Made by a program: the position numbers and the translations under genes. Shown here piece after piece: positions 53,776-63,685 of a DNA stretch of 64,000 nucleotides. The notes below the pieces were generated by a model, which saw only the letters and a list, made by a program, of their open reading frames with translations, did no database searches and was not told where the DNA came from. Position 1 is the stretch's first letter. Each line of letters begins with the position of its first letter. Source of the DNA: Candidatus Sabulitectum silens (lineage in GTDB: Bacteria > Fermentibacterota > Fermentibacteria > Fermentibacterales > JCC-6); NCBI GenBank assembly GCA_001875255.1, contig MJAN01000002.1:431503-495502 (forward strand). Reading direction: 5' to 3'.

Positions 53776-55150
53776 CCATACTTATTGTGTTCCTTGCAGG
53801 TCTGCTTATTCCAGTGGCCCCCGGAGAGAGCATTCAGGACGCCCTTGATTCCTCCACTGCTGGAGATACGGTGCTGGTTCTTCCCGGTGTTCACACAGGT
53901 TCCGGGGAGAACCTCATCACCATGAACGGAAGTCACAACGGCGTTGTACTACTCGGCGATCCACAGGAACCCTCAACCACGGTTCTCTCCGGTACGGAGC
54001 TTTCCGGCGGAATTATGAGGATAGACGGCATGGAGGCAGGCTCGGTGGACAGCACCACCATTATCTCAGGACTTGCCTTCTCCAATGGTTCATCGGGCAC
54101 ATCCCCCTTCGGAGGGGCGATCCACACGAGCCATGCCTCACCGGTGATCGAATTCTCGTCCTTTTCCGGATGCGAGGCGGACAACGGCGGAGCCATCTAC
54201 TCCTGGAAGGGAGCACCCACTATCAGATACTCCACCTTCTACGACAACGAATGCGAATCTGCGGGTGCCGGGATATATCTCTACACTTCCCAGGCTGTGA
54301 TAGAAACTGCAGGTTCAATGGAAACCACTCGTGGGACGACGGCGGAGCTGTCTATCTCTACCACAGCTCTCCGGTGATCTTCAACTGCATCTTCACCGAT
54401 AATTATGCCCACGACGACGGCGGCGGAATATACTGCTACGCCCTGTCCAGCCCTTATATCTCCTTCTGTACCTTTACCGGGAACTTCGCCCTCTACACTG
54501 GCAGCGCGGTCTATTTTCGAGTTAACAGCTCACCCCTGGTGAGCCACTGCATAGCAACGGCGAACGTAGCCCCGGCATTCTACCTGCAGGACGGCGGAAA
54601 CCCGGTTTTCGAGTTCAACTGCGTCTGGGGCAATCCCGACGGAAACTACGGCAACCTTCCCGACCCCACGGGCACCGGGGGAAACATATCCGAGGATCCG
54701 CTCCTCACCGGGGATGGTTTCCTGGCCCACATCGCAGCGGGACAGGCGGCGGACAGCCCCTGCATCGATGCCGGCGCCGGGTCGGCACAGGCCTTCGCCC
54801 TGGAGGAAACATGGACCCGTACAGACAGCGTGCCTGACTCACTCACCGTTGACCTTGGCTTTCACCACTCCGCGGGGTGCGGCTGGCAGTCAACCCATCC
54901 GGAAGACACACCGGGGGCTTTCACCATTCTCCCCAACCCTGCCACCACGGAATTCACAGTTGTTCAGCCCGGGGAGGGCTCAATGAACGCCATGAACATA
55001 TACGACATCTCGGGAAGGCTTGTTTTCTTCGGCGGCCTCTCCGGCGAGTCCACCACATTCACCACCGGCAGTTTGAGCACCGGGACCTATCTCGTCCAGG
55101 TCCGCGGCCCCGGGGGATACGCTGCAAAACCACTGACGGTGATGAAGTAG
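53772..55150 (+). CDS. Second parallel beta-helix exported protein (frameshifted)
   Basis: ATG 53772, again in an ATGA overlap, so four successive genes from 48880 to 55150 form one transcript. Signal peptide MTILIVFLAGLLIPVAPG. Coils: EADNGGAIYSWKGAPTIRYS, DDGGAVYLYHSSPVIFNCIF, DDGGGIYCYALSSPYISFCT. Sorting domain: FTILPNPATTEFTVVQP, IYDISGRLVFFGG, STGTYLVQVRG. One break near 54310. About 460 residues. The two beta-helix proteins have the same plan and may be duplicates. Confidence 0.65.
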
Positions 55151-55229
55151 AGGTAGTCTGGAAAAACCGCTGATTGTATGTTTCACCCCAGGCAGGGAAT
55201 CAGTATTCACAACTAACGGGAGCACAGCT

Positions 55230-56750
55230 ATGAAGTTAAGGTTCGGCATTCTGGCCATGTTTTTCCTTGTTTACGCATGTTCTTCGGAGGAAACGGTAAA
55301 TCCTGACACGTGGCTTGCGGCCGCCGGGCCGGACACCATCACAGTGGCGGAGGCCGCGGAGATTTGGAATAGCCTTCCCCCTTCCACCAGGGCAGCCTTT
55401 GAGGTTTCTGAAAACCCTTCAGGGGATTTCGTCGAGATCCTGGCGGGGAAAATGTCCATTGACAGACTGGTTGATACATCGGGAATTCTGAATGACCCTG
55501 CGGTTGTGCGGAATACCGAGATATGGACCCGGGTGGAATCGGCAACAATGGCAAGAAACTCATTACAGCAAGGGAGGCGGAGGCTGTCACTGAAGAGGAC
55601 ATCGACTTTCATGGCAGAAACAGGGGTATCGAGCTGGAACTCAGCGGTGATGTCCCCTCCCTTCCCGTTCCCTTCATACTCACGGAGCTTCCCAGGGAAA
55701 TGGCCTTTGCCTGGAGGGTGCCAGCCCCGGTGATAGTGTCGCCATTCCGGGTATGGGTTCCGTCCGGGTGAACTCGGTCTCAATTCCGGAGAACCCCCTT
55801 AGGGACCAACCGGATAGCGCGGTTGTGGAAGTACTCGCAATGGGCAGGGAACGCTACCTCTATCTTGCTGCCTATGCTTCGATTGTTTCCGAAGGCGGAT
55901 TCTATGCCGCTGAGAGCTTCTCCAACACGGATCAGCTGCCGGAGGATTCACTTATGCTCTCCTGCGGTTCGTGGCGATGGACCAGGAAGGACCTCGAGGA
56001 GGAAGCTGCCTTCCTCAGTACAAGGTTCCCCGCCCTGGAACTTAGCGATCACTGGAGGGACATGTTCATCGAAAACCTTCTCATGCAGAGCCACCTTCTG
56101 GAAGTACTGCAGGATGAGTTCCCTGAAACAGCGGATTCCATAGCTGCCGAAGCGGAGGGCTACAGAAGGAGCATTGCCGCGGACAGCGTCCTGGCAGAGC
56201 TTATGGAGGAAAGTATAACGGTTACCCGAAGTGATATTGAGGAGGAGTATACCCTCATGGAAACCCCGGTGATCATTCCCGAAAAGAGAGTGTTCGAATC
56301 GGTTTCCACCACCGCCGACCTCCTTCCCTCACTGGAGGAAGCATTTACCGAGGGAACCCTTCCCGGAGAATTCCCCCCCCTGGGGTCGATCCCATCTTCC
56401 GAAGGGAACAACGGCCTCTCCAGTCCCCTGACAAGGAGCGAGCTGCCCCATGGAGTTCCCGGCACCCTCTTTGAGATCTTCCCCGATGACACCACCGCCT
56501 GGATCGGGCCCTATGAGGTGGAACCGGGGATTTACGCCGCCTTCCGCCTGGTGGAGGTAATGCCAGCCAGGGAAGCCACAGTGGACGAACTGACCACCAC
56601 CCTCACCGAATCTGCAAGAAGGAGCTGGAAAACCTCGCCGTGGAGGATGTGCTGCTGGAGCTTAGGGAGGAGTACGGAGTAACGCTGAACGCCGACGCAA
56701 TGGGCAGTCTCCCCGGTAATCCAGGGCTCTGGCCCTCTTCAGGACTATGA
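55230..56750 (+). CDS. PPIase/SurA-like lipoprotein (frameshifted)
   Basis: ATG 55230 gives MKLRFGILAMFFLVYACSSE, a lipoprotein signal with lipobox VYAC. The body is rich in helix and acidic residues with N-terminal SurA-like stretches (AGPDTITVAEAAEIWNSLP, FVEILAGKMSIDRLVDTSGI) and a C-terminal parvulin-like core (LFEIFPDDTTAWIGPYEVE, GIYAAFRLVEVMPA). Breaks near 55560, 55745 and 56620 are of the usual one-base kind; the end then reads AVEDVLLELREEYGVTLN. About 505 residues. A periplasmic chaperone/foldase is the best call, and it would suit the exported genes before it. Confidence 0.55.
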
Positions 56751-56762
56751 TTTAATCAAGAC

Positions 56763-56791
56763 TTGCGCCGCCCGGGGCAAATCGCTATATA
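56763..56791 (+). promoter_or_regulatory. Promoter of the small secreted protein
   Basis: TTGCGC (56763-56768), 17 bp, TATATA (56786-56791), 43 bp before ATG 56835. Confidence 0.55.
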
Positions 56792-56834
56792 AGTTCGGGT
56801 CCTAAGTTCAACCCTATAAGGAATGGAGATACGA

Positions 56835-57500
56835 ATGAGAATTACACTTGTCATCGCCCTCCTGGTTGCCGGCTTCGCCGTCGCAGACGCGACGCAGCTC
56901 GGTCACCTTGAAGGCGCAGTAGCTGTTGGCGGCACCATTGCCGGCGACGACATTTTCTGCTCACAGCCCTTCGACTTCGGCGCCCTTGAAAATGGCGTCG
57001 GCATGAGTGAGGGCAATGGTTGGATGATCACCGACGACTTCAACCCCGCAGACGGCGGCACCATCGACATGGTCGAGATCTGGGCCATCTACGCTGCAGG
57101 AAACACCACCGGTTTCAACATCGAGCTCCGTGAAGACGCCTCCGCTGCTCCCGGTGCCATCATCGACACCTACGGCTCAACAGCTGTTGATCACACCAAC
57201 ACCGGCATGTCCCAGTGGGGATACTCCCTCTGGTACACCATCATTGACACCGAAGACATCATGGTCGACGGCGGCATGATCTACTGGCTCGTTCTTCAGA
57301 CCGTTACGGGAACAGGCCCCGACTACTGGCTGGCCGGCCCGAATGCCAACGGCGGAATGACCTACTTCAGCGACAACGGCGGCTCATCCTGGCAGAGCAG
57401 CCAGAATGCCTGGGGCGCACCCTACGACCAGTTCATGATCATCAGCGGTACCGTATCACTCAGCCGCGACACATGGGGAACCATCAAGACCCTCTTCTAG
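56835..57500 (+). CDS. Small secreted beta-sandwich protein, probably highly expressed
   Basis: I start at ATG 56835 because GGAGATACGA precedes it and MRITLVIALLVAGFAVADAT is a signal peptide. The mature part (about 200 residues) is beta-rich, Gly/Asp/Thr-rich and has one Cys (IFCSQPFDFGALENG, GFNIELREDASAAPGAIIDT, YWLVLQTVTGTGPDYWLAGP). Codons are strongly biased to C-ending forms (GGC, GCC, ATC, ACC), unlike its neighbours. With its own promoter and a strong terminator, this suggests high expression, perhaps as an envelope or extracellular structural protein. Family not recognised. Confidence 0.65.
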   Translation: MRITLVIALLVAGFAVADATQLGHLEGAVAVGGTIAGDDIFCSQPFDFGALENGVGMSEGNGWMITDDFNPADGGTIDMVEIWAIYAAGNTTGFNIELREDASAAPGAIIDTYGSTAVDHTNTGMSQWGYSLWYTIIDTEDIMVDGGMIYWLVLQTVTGTGPDYWLAGPNANGGMTYFSDNGGSSWQSSQNAWGAPYDQFMIISGTVSLSRDTWGTIKTLF

Positions 57501-57518
57501 ATCCCTGTTTGCTACTTC

Positions 57519-57547
57519 GGGGGAGGCTTCGGCCTCCCCCTTTTTTT
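57519..57547 (+). terminator. Rho-independent terminator
   Basis: GGGGGAGGC-TTCG-GCCTCCCCC (57519-57540), a perfect 9-bp stem with a UUCG tetraloop, followed by seven Ts (57541-57547). Confidence 0.92.
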
Positions 57548-57567
57548 GCACTGGAAGGAGGCTGAGC

Positions 57568-58053
57568 ATGAAAACACTGGTTGTCTACTACTCCCTGGAG
57601 GGCAACACCGAGCTTGCTGCGAAAACCGCGGCGAAAACCGCCGGGGCGGATCTGCTGAGGCTGGTGCCGAAGGAAAGCAAAGCCCCCCGGGGACTCACCC
57701 GATACCTCTGGGGTGGCCGGGCGGCCATATCCGGCAGTAAACCGGACTTGATACCCCTTCAGTTGAACCCGGAAGACTACGACACCCTGATAGTAGGAAC
57801 ACCGGTGTGGGCCTGGACCTTCGCCCCGGCCATTAACACATTCTTCTCCATGTTCGATTTCACAGGGAAAAGGGTGGCTCTGTTCTGCTGCCACGGGGGA
57901 CAGCCGGGCAAGACCCTGGAAAAGATGAAGAAGGCAATGGAGGGTGCTTCATTCATCGGAGAGACCGACCTTCGTGATCCCCTGAAGCACCAGACAGAAG
58001 AACAGCTCCACAACCTCCGCCGCTGGGTTGCTGGGGTTCTGGGGAAAGCATGA
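57568..58053 (+). CDS. Flavodoxin-like protein
   Basis: 161 residues, intact. VVYYSLEGNTELAAKTAAKT is the FMN phosphate loop (S/T-x-x-GNT), then YDTLIVGTPVWAWTFAPAIN and RVALFCCHGGQPGKTLEKMK match the flavodoxin_4/NADPH-dependent FMN reductase-like fold. AAGGAGG lies just upstream of ATG 57568. Role: a one- or two-electron carrier or FMN-linked redox protein; the partner is not visible. Confidence 0.8.
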   Translation: MKTLVVYYSLEGNTELAAKTAAKTAGADLLRLVPKESKAPRGLTRYLWGGRAAISGSKPDLIPLQLNPEDYDTLIVGTPVWAWTFAPAINTFFSMFDFTGKRVALFCCHGGQPGKTLEKMKKAMEGASFIGETDLRDPLKHQTEEQLHNLRRWVAGVLGKA

Positions 58054-58117
58054 ACACACCGCCTTTCCGGTAAACCCCTCTATCCTGCATAATAAACCCG
58101 CCGGTAAGGGAGATGTG

Positions 58118-58636
58118 ATGATAGAAGCAGTTCATGACGACATCACCACACTGAAGGTGGATGCCATAGTCAACGCCGCCAACCAGGCCCTCGGGCCTGG
58201 CAGCGGTGTCAACGGCGCCATACGGGAAGCCGCGGGGCTGGGGCTTGCCGCGGAATGTTCCGCCCTCGGCGGCTGCCCGGTGGGAGAGGCCCGGATCACC
58301 GGAGGCTATCTACTCCCGGCGAAGTACGTGATTCATACAGTGGGGCCGATCTGGCAGGGGGGCGGCAAGGGAGAGGCAAAGCTGCTGGGTTCATGCTACC
58401 GGAACAGCCTGAGAACAGCGGCGGACAACGGGCTTGAATCCATAGCCTTCCCATGCATAAGCACGGGCATTTTCGGCTACCCTCCTGAACCCGCCGCCAC
58501 CATCGCCCTTTCCGCCGCGAGGCGTTTTCATGGAAAGAACCCCCTTCCCCGAAGGATCATTTTCTGCTGCTACTCGCAGGAGGACCACGCCATATACAGC
58601 AGGCTGCTGAAGCGAAGGAGGAGAAACCGAAGATGA
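58118..58636 (+). CDS. Macro-domain protein (ADP-ribose hydrolase type)
   Basis: ATG 58118 after AAGGGAG. VDAIVNAANQALGPGSGVNG followed by AIREAAG, then GEARITGGYLLPAKYVIHTV, GPIW and IAFPCISTGIFGYPPEPAA are the ADP-ribose-binding loops of the MacroD/YmdB class. It probably removes ADP-ribose from proteins or hydrolyses O-acetyl-ADP-ribose. 172 residues, normal length. It overlaps the next gene by ATGA. Confidence 0.85.
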   Translation: MIEAVHDDITTLKVDAIVNAANQALGPGSGVNGAIREAAGLGLAAECSALGGCPVGEARITGGYLLPAKYVIHTVGPIWQGGGKGEAKLLGSCYRNSLRTAADNGLESIAFPCISTGIFGYPPEPAATIALSAARRFHGKNPLPRRIIFCCYSQEDHAIYSRLLKRRRRNRR

Positions 58637-59138
58637 CCGATTTCGATCTCTCCAGAGCCGGAAAGACCATGGCGGTCTCCCTTCTGTTCTTCAGCCCGGT
58701 GTTCATCTGGTTCGCACTTGCCATAACGGGGGTTACCGGGGACTTCGGCGGCCAGGAAAGGTTCGACCACATAAGCGGAATGATAACCGCAGGGTCAGCA
58801 GCCCTTTTCCTCCTCATTGGAGTTCCCCTGGTTATCCCCAGGATCTGGAACGGGGATATCCCCAGGAGCAGACTTCTGAAAAGGGGAAGAAGGGCCAGGG
58901 GCTATCTGGTGAAACTGGGGGAAACCAATCTGCCCACTGATGGGCCCTCAATGAGTGTCCTGATCCAGGTCGAGATAGAGGAAGATCAGGGCAGGTATCT
59001 CACCTCTCCGGTCCGCATGGATGTCCCACGGGGATAATCTCCCTTCTGAGACCTGGAATGGAACTCCCCCTCAGGGTGAACCCCGGGGACAGATACATCT
59101 TCGCGGTGGACTGGGAAAGCTTGCTTCCGAAAAACTGA
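58633..59138 (+). CDS. Two-helix membrane protein with beta-rich tail (paralogue 3 of 3; frameshifted)
   Basis: Two membrane helices (TMAVSLLFFSPVFIWFALAI, ITAGSAALFLLIGVPLVIP), a basic joint (RSRLLKRGRRARGYLVKLGE), then beta strands (PSMSVLIQVEIEEDQGRYL). A missing A near 59035 hides the end, which reads GIISLLRPGMELPLRVNPGD and RYIFAVDWESLLPKN. The same plan occurs at 18420 and 41812. About 168 residues. Coupled by ATGA to the macro-domain gene. Confidence 0.55.
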
Positions 59139-59149
59139 AAAGAAAGGTG

Positions 59150-62011
59150 TTACTGCTTCAGCGCCATCCGTACGGCGGTTATGAGCTGGTCGTACGAGAA
59201 TGGCTTCTGTATGAAGTGAACGCCTTCTTCAAGAACGCCGTGCCTGGCTATAACATCCGCTGTGTACCCCGACATGAACAGGCACCTCAGCCCGGGCTTT
59301 GCCCCACGGAGCTTCGAAGCCAGCTCCTGGCCGTTCATACCGGGCATTATCACATCGGTGAGCAGCAGGTCGATCTTGTCCAGGCCATGGGTTCTGGAGG
59401 CAATGGCCTCCGCCGGGGTGGATACGGCCATCACAGCGTACCCGGCCCTTTGAAGCATCAGCTGGGTGATGTTCAGGATGGATGGCTCGTCCTCCACCAG
59501 CAGAATGTTACCGCTGTCGCCGGTTTCCTGAAGAGCTGAGGAGGGATCGGGGGATGGTGAATCCTCCCCGGAGTGTCTGGGTATGTGAATGCTGAAACAG
59601 GAGCCCCGGCCCGGTAGGCTCTCCACGGTTATGAAGCCTCCGTTCTGCCTGACTATTCCATAAACCGTTGAAAGCCCCAGGCCGGTTCCCCTTCCCGGCT
59701 CCTTGGTGGTGAAGAAGGGCTCGAATAGCATTCCCAGCGTGGGGCCATCAATACCGCAGCCGTCGTCGGTCACCGATAGCACCGCAAACTCTCCGGGGAA
59801 GGCCTGGGGTCTCCCTGTGCAGTCGTCCTCGTCCAGGACAACTCCCCTTGTCTCTATGGTTATGGTTCCGCTTCCGTCGATGGCGTCACGGGAGTTAACC
59901 ACGAGGTTGGCCAGTATCTGATCCAGCTGGGAAGAATCCATTCTGACCCTTCCCGCGTTCTCTCCGGGGAGCCACTTCAGCGTAATGTTCTCACCGATGA
60001 GCCGCTGCATCATGCTGAGCATTCCAGCCAGGGTATCGTTCAGGACCAGCACCATGGGTTTTGCAGCCTGGCGCCTGGCAAAGGCCAGTATCTGTCTGGT
60101 GAGCTTGGCGGAACGCCTGGCGGCCTTCCTTATCTCCTCGAGATCGGACAGAATGGGGCTGCTTTCCCCGGCCTTGAGCACCGCAAGCTCCACATATCCC
60201 AGAATTACACCCAGCATATTGTTATAGTCGTGGGCCAGGCCCCCTGCCAGCCTTCCCACCGATTCCATCTTCTGGACCTGGCCCAGCTGCTCCTGCAGGA
60301 TCCTGCGCTCTTTTTCCGCTTTTTTCCCTTCTGTTATGTCCTCATAGGCTCCAAACATGCCGTATATATCTCCGTCGGCATTCCTCAGGGGGATCTTCGA
60401 GGTACGGAGAAGTCTTCTAGAGCCGGTGGGGGTTGTCTGCTCCTCCTCGTAATAGAGCTTGGGCTTCCCGGAGTCTGTGACCTCTTTGTCGTCAGCACGG
60501 TATTTCTCCGCTTCGCTGTGCCAGACCATGTCGTGATCGGTCTTCCCCACAAGGCTTTCAGGGCCGGGAAGGCCGGCATCATCGGCAAAGAGGTTATTGC
60601 ATCCCAGGAACCTGCCCTGAAGATCCTTCCAGAACACTCTTGAAGGGATGGTTTCTATGACATCCTTCAGCATACGGTTGGTGTGCTCGATCCTTGCCTC
60701 GGCAAGGATGCGCTCGGTTACGTCATCAAGGATCACCGCGCATCTGCCCGGTGATATCTGAAAGGCGTAAACCTCAAAATTGCCAGTGACTCCCCCGTAG
60801 CTGTAGGGAATGGTTTCACCGTGCCATGTTTCTCCGAACTCCGCCGCCCGCCGGTACCGCAGGGGTACTTCTGTTTCGGCAAGGGGAGGGAAGGCTTCCT
60901 CAAGGTTCAGGCCCAGAAGCTCATGGACATCCACGCCGAGTATCCTGCTGGCGGCAGGATTGGAATCTTCAAGGATCAGACGCCCCGCTTCGGAAAGCCT
61001 CAGCAGGAAAATGGCCATGGGTGAATTCTCTATTATGCTTCGGAAGGTTTCTTCACCGGCGGCGAGCTCGTTCTCCATTTCCCTGCGGTTCAGGACACTT
61101 ACCAGCATCCTGGCAAAGACGAAAAGCAACCTGGTTTCCGTGTCGGTATACCGGTGGCGCCGGCGGACCGAATCGAATCCCACGAATCCCAGGCACTCCT
61201 CCCCCCGCATCAGGGGAACGACTATGAGGCTTTTTATCTTCTGTGGCTCAAGGAACCTCCGGGCATGGTCGGAAGGATCAAGGGCCTGGACATCGGCGAT
61301 GTAAACAGGCTCACCACGCTTGTTGGCGCTTACCCACCAGGGAATGCTCTTTATTGAAACTTCCTGAAGGTTACCTATCTGGGGTTCTATCCCCTCGGCG
61401 CACCACTCGTGGGTATTCGTGCATGTGCCGCTGGTAAAGTCGTAGAAGAAGAGATAGCCCCGGTCGGCGCCCACCATGGAACCCATTTCACCAAGTGACC
61501 TCACTATTTCGTCCTCGAGGTTCTCAGGGGGAATATCGATATAGGTTGATGACATTCGCATGAGAAGTTCCTGGATGGCGGTCTGCCTGCCGAGTTCTTC
61601 TTCAATGTCCCCGCCGCCGGGTCTTTCCCCGTCGTCCCCCGCAGGATGAACGGTCAGAAGGAGGAGATCCATATCATTCATTCCGACGGGAACGCAGTGG
61701 CAATCCACCTCCTGAACACGCCCCTTCGCCAGCCTGTGGCTGGATCGGAAAACATGCCTCCGAAGGGAAACCGCCTCCTGTAGCCTGTCTGATACTGCTG
61801 ATGAGGGATCTGATTCTATATCGAACAGGCTTCTTCCGGTAAGACCATCCGGGGAATGACCATACAGATCTGATGCCGCGTTGTTCGCGTGGATTATCCG
61901 GCCGCTTTCACCGTTGAGCAGAAGCATGGCGCAGGGGCTTTCCATAAAAAACCCGGAGGGGAAGCTCCCGGATGATGCATTAGCGTTTAAACCGTTCTTG
62001 TTGCTGTTCAT
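59150..62011 (-). CDS. PAS/GAF hybrid histidine kinase with C-terminal receiver (intact)
   Basis: 953 residues in one frame. Order: PAS (about 20-120), GAF (about 150-310, [36 protein letters not shown]), PAS (about 325-440), PAS (about 450-570), HisKA (H-box GGLAHDYNN), HATPase (N-box [26 protein letters not shown]), receiver ([29 protein letters not shown]). No membrane segment. The receiver segment [20 protein letters not shown] is almost the same as FMSGYTANVIAHHGVLDEGV in the kinase at 814, so the two are paralogues. This copy is a good template for repairing that one. Confidence 0.9.
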   Translation of the reverse strand: MNSNKNGLNANASSGSFPSGFFMESPCAMLLLNGESGRIIHANNAASDLYGHSPDGLTGRSLFDIESDPSSAVSDRLQEAVSLRRHVFRSSHRLAKGRVQEVDCHCVPVGMNDMDLLLLTVHPAGDDGERPGGGDIEEELGRQTAIQELLMRMSSTYIDIPPENLEDEIVRSLGEMGSMVGADRGYLFFYDFTSGTCTNTHEWCAEGIEPQIGNLQEVSIKSIPWWVSANKRGEPVYIADVQALDPSDHARRFLEPQKIKSLIVVPLMRGEECLGFVGFDSVRRRHRYTDTETRLLFVFARMLVSVLNRREMENELAAGEETFRSIIENSPMAIFLLRLSEAGRLILEDSNPAASRILGVDVHELLGLNLEEAFPPLAETEVPLRYRRAAEFGETWHGETIPYSYGGVTGNFEVYAFQISPGRCAVILDDVTERILAEARIEHTNRMLKDVIETIPSRVFWKDLQGRFLGCNNLFADDAGLPGPESLVGKTDHDMVWHSEAEKYRADDKEVTDSGKPKLYYEEEQTTPTGSRRLLRTSKIPLRNADGDIYGMFGAYEDITEGKKAEKERRILQEQLGQVQKMESVGRLAGGLAHDYNNMLGVILGYVELAVLKAGESSPILSDLEEIRKAARRSAKLTRQILAFARRQAAKPMVLVLNDTLAGMLSMMQRLIGENITLKWLPGENAGRVRMDSSQLDQILANLVVNSRDAIDGSGTITIETRGVVLDEDDCTGRPQAFPGEFAVLSVTDDGCGIDGPTLGMLFEPFFTTKEPGRGTGLGLSTVYGIVRQNGGFITVESLPGRGSCFSIHIPRHSGEDSPSPDPSSALQETGDSGNILLVEDEPSILNITQLMLQRAGYAVMAVSTPAEAIASRTHGLDKIDLLLTDVIMPGMNGQELASKLRGAKPGLRCLFMSGYTADVIARHGVLEEGVHFIQKPFSYDQLITAVRMALKQ

Positions 62012-62192
62012 TCTGCGTCCAATGGGCTTTGGCGACTTCTTCAGACAACACAGACGAATATAGCGTTTAGAAAGTCATCAGGCTATACCGGACACCGGGG
62101 ACAGGGTGCTCTTGTTCTGTTCAGCCTTATTATTCATGTGGTTCATGATACCGGCTTGAAGCTTTCTATCTCGAAAGGAGAACAACCGGAGA

Positions 62193-63212
62193 ATGATCTC
62201 CCGCCAGGGTATTGACCCAGTTACCGAGGCCGGGTGCCGGTGGCTGCTGAAAGGGGCGCTTCCCGGGGAGTACCCGGGGCCCGTGCCCGATTCGGAGCAC
62301 GATATGTCCAGGCTTCTGGCCGAAGAAACCGGGAACCGGGATCTTCAGCTTTCCGGAGCCGCATCGTGGTTCAGACTTGAGCAGTCCCTCCGGCCGGTAC
62401 TTTCCGATATGGCTCTGATGGGGCTTCGTGTATGGGCCTTGAAGGGTTTCGACCTTGCCCGGAGCGTTTATCCCTTTCCCGGGGCCAGACCCATGTGCGA
62501 TGCCGACCTGTTCGTTGAGGATCAGTGCAGGCAAGGGGCTCTGGGAGCCTTTGTAAGGAGGGGCTGGCAGCGGAGGTCCGCCGGGGACGGGGTGTTCTCT
62601 TCCGGGATTGTATCAGAGATGAAGCTCCACCGCCATGGTGTCATGACGGAACTGCATACACACATTTTCTATTTCCCCGCCACCTTTCCCGGGCGGCTTC
62701 CTTCCGATCTTTTTTCAGACGGCAGGGAGCTTGAGCCCGGACTTATGGGTTTTCAGTGGCACAACGCACTGCTGATGGTGCTTCTTCACATGATTACCAA
62801 TACACTGATCAGACCGGTATGGTGGGCGGACGTGTGCCTGCTGGCCGGGAAGGTCTCGGAGGAAGGGCTATGGGACCGATTCGTGGTGAACGCCTTCGGG
62901 ACCGGTCTCGGGGGTGCCCTGGCACCACTTCTGGACACCGTCAGGGAGCTTTTTGGAGCATCTGTTCCCTGTAGCGTCACCAGGGGGCTTTCACGGTCCG
63001 GTGGAAGAAAACCCCGGCTTCTTGCCGGGCTTAATGCCGGTAAAAGGGTTCCTTCCATGCTGAATCTTCTGTATCTCCCGGGCTGGAAAAGGATATCCTG
63101 GCTGGCAGCCATTTTCTGGCTGCTGCTGAGCGGGCAGGATCCATACGGGATTAACCCTGTCATTCCCCATGCTTCTTCCCGGGATATTGACCGGGCACAC
63201 AAACTATATTAG
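62193..63212 (+). CDS. Nucleotidyltransferase-fold protein (PF14907-like)
   Basis: 339 residues, intact; ATG 62193 after AAGGAG. The core WALKGFDLARSVYPFPGARP followed by MCDADLFV fits the family of uncharacterised nucleotidyltransferases (K-G-x-x-L ... R-x-x-x-D-x-D-L). HRHGVMTELHTHIF and HNALLMVLLHMITNTL follow. These proteins are found near peptide-modification and glycan clusters, but no substrate is known. Low-hydrophobic end (RDIDRAHKLY). No coupling to neighbours. Confidence 0.6.
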   Translation: MISRQGIDPVTEAGCRWLLKGALPGEYPGPVPDSEHDMSRLLAEETGNRDLQLSGAASWFRLEQSLRPVLSDMALMGLRVWALKGFDLARSVYPFPGARPMCDADLFVEDQCRQGALGAFVRRGWQRRSAGDGVFSSGIVSEMKLHRHGVMTELHTHIFYFPATFPGRLPSDLFSDGRELEPGLMGFQWHNALLMVLLHMITNTLIRPVWWADVCLLAGKVSEEGLWDRFVVNAFGTGLGGALAPLLDTVRELFGASVPCSVTRGLSRSGGRKPRLLAGLNAGKRVPSMLNLLYLPGWKRISWLAAIFWLLLSGQDPYGINPVIPHASSRDIDRAHKLY

Positions 63213-63245
63213 ATATTACGCATATTCCTATTTGATTGGAGCGCG

Positions 63246-63587
63246 GTGGAAAAAGCAGAGATGGTAAGATACTTCAAGGCACTGGCGTGTCTCACCAGGT
63301 TCAGGATACTGGAGATCCTTGGGGGGGAAAGGCTCTGCGTGGGTGCCATCGCCGAGAGGACCGGGATATCACAGCCGTCGGTTTCCCAGCATCTGCGGGT
63401 GCTCCGTGACGCCGGGCTGGTAACCGATCATCGCTGCGGCTATCACATACACTACATGGTGAACGGGGAAGCTTTTGACGAACTCCGGAACTCCCTTCCG
63501 AGGTTCAACGATCCCGGTTGTCCCGGGCCCTGTTCAGGAAAGGAAGATACATGTGCGGAAATAAATGCGAACACCCGGAAAAACTGA
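63246..63587 (+). CDS. ArsR-family metal-sensing repressor
   Basis: 113 residues from GTG 63246. Winged-helix domain: KALACLTRFRILEILGGERL, GAIAERTGISQPSVSQHLRV, LRDAGLVTDHRCGYHIHYMV. Three to four Cys residues in the C-terminal tail (PGCPGPCSGKEDTC) and one in 'HRCG' could bind metal or arsenite. It is the first gene of an operon with two Cys-rich small proteins and is likely self-repressed; the spacer 63213-63245 (ATATTACGCATAT) may hold the operator. Overlaps the next ORF by 37 bp. Confidence 0.8.
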   Translation: MEKAEMVRYFKALACLTRFRILEILGGERLCVGAIAERTGISQPSVSQHLRVLRDAGLVTDHRCGYHIHYMVNGEAFDELRNSLPRFNDPGCPGPCSGKEDTCAEINANTRKN

Positions 63588-63685
63588 AGGGTGAACCGGG
63601 AGAATGCGCCCCTGAACAGATACGTGAATGCCACGGAGAAGAAAAGAAGCGCCACTGCTGCTGTGAAGGAAAGGGAAAGAAATGA
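63551..63685 (+). CDS. Small Cys-rich protein (MCGNKCEHPEK type)
   Basis: 44 residues: MCGNKCEHPEKLKGEPGECA, then PEQIRECHGEEKKRHCCCEG. Seven cysteines and three histidines suggest metal or sulfide binding. A family beginning MCxNKCxHPEKLKG is common next to ArsR regulators in anaerobes, by memory. It starts inside the ArsR gene and ends in an ATGA overlap (63682-63685) with the following gene. Confidence 0.65.
   Translation: MCGNKCEHPEKLKGEPGECAPEQIRECHGEEKKRHCCCEGKGKK

Noticed and set aside
58084..58117. In-frame start of the macro-domain gene at 58028
   Set aside because: The extra residues overlap the flavodoxin gene and have no domain match. ATG 58118 has a clear ribosome site.
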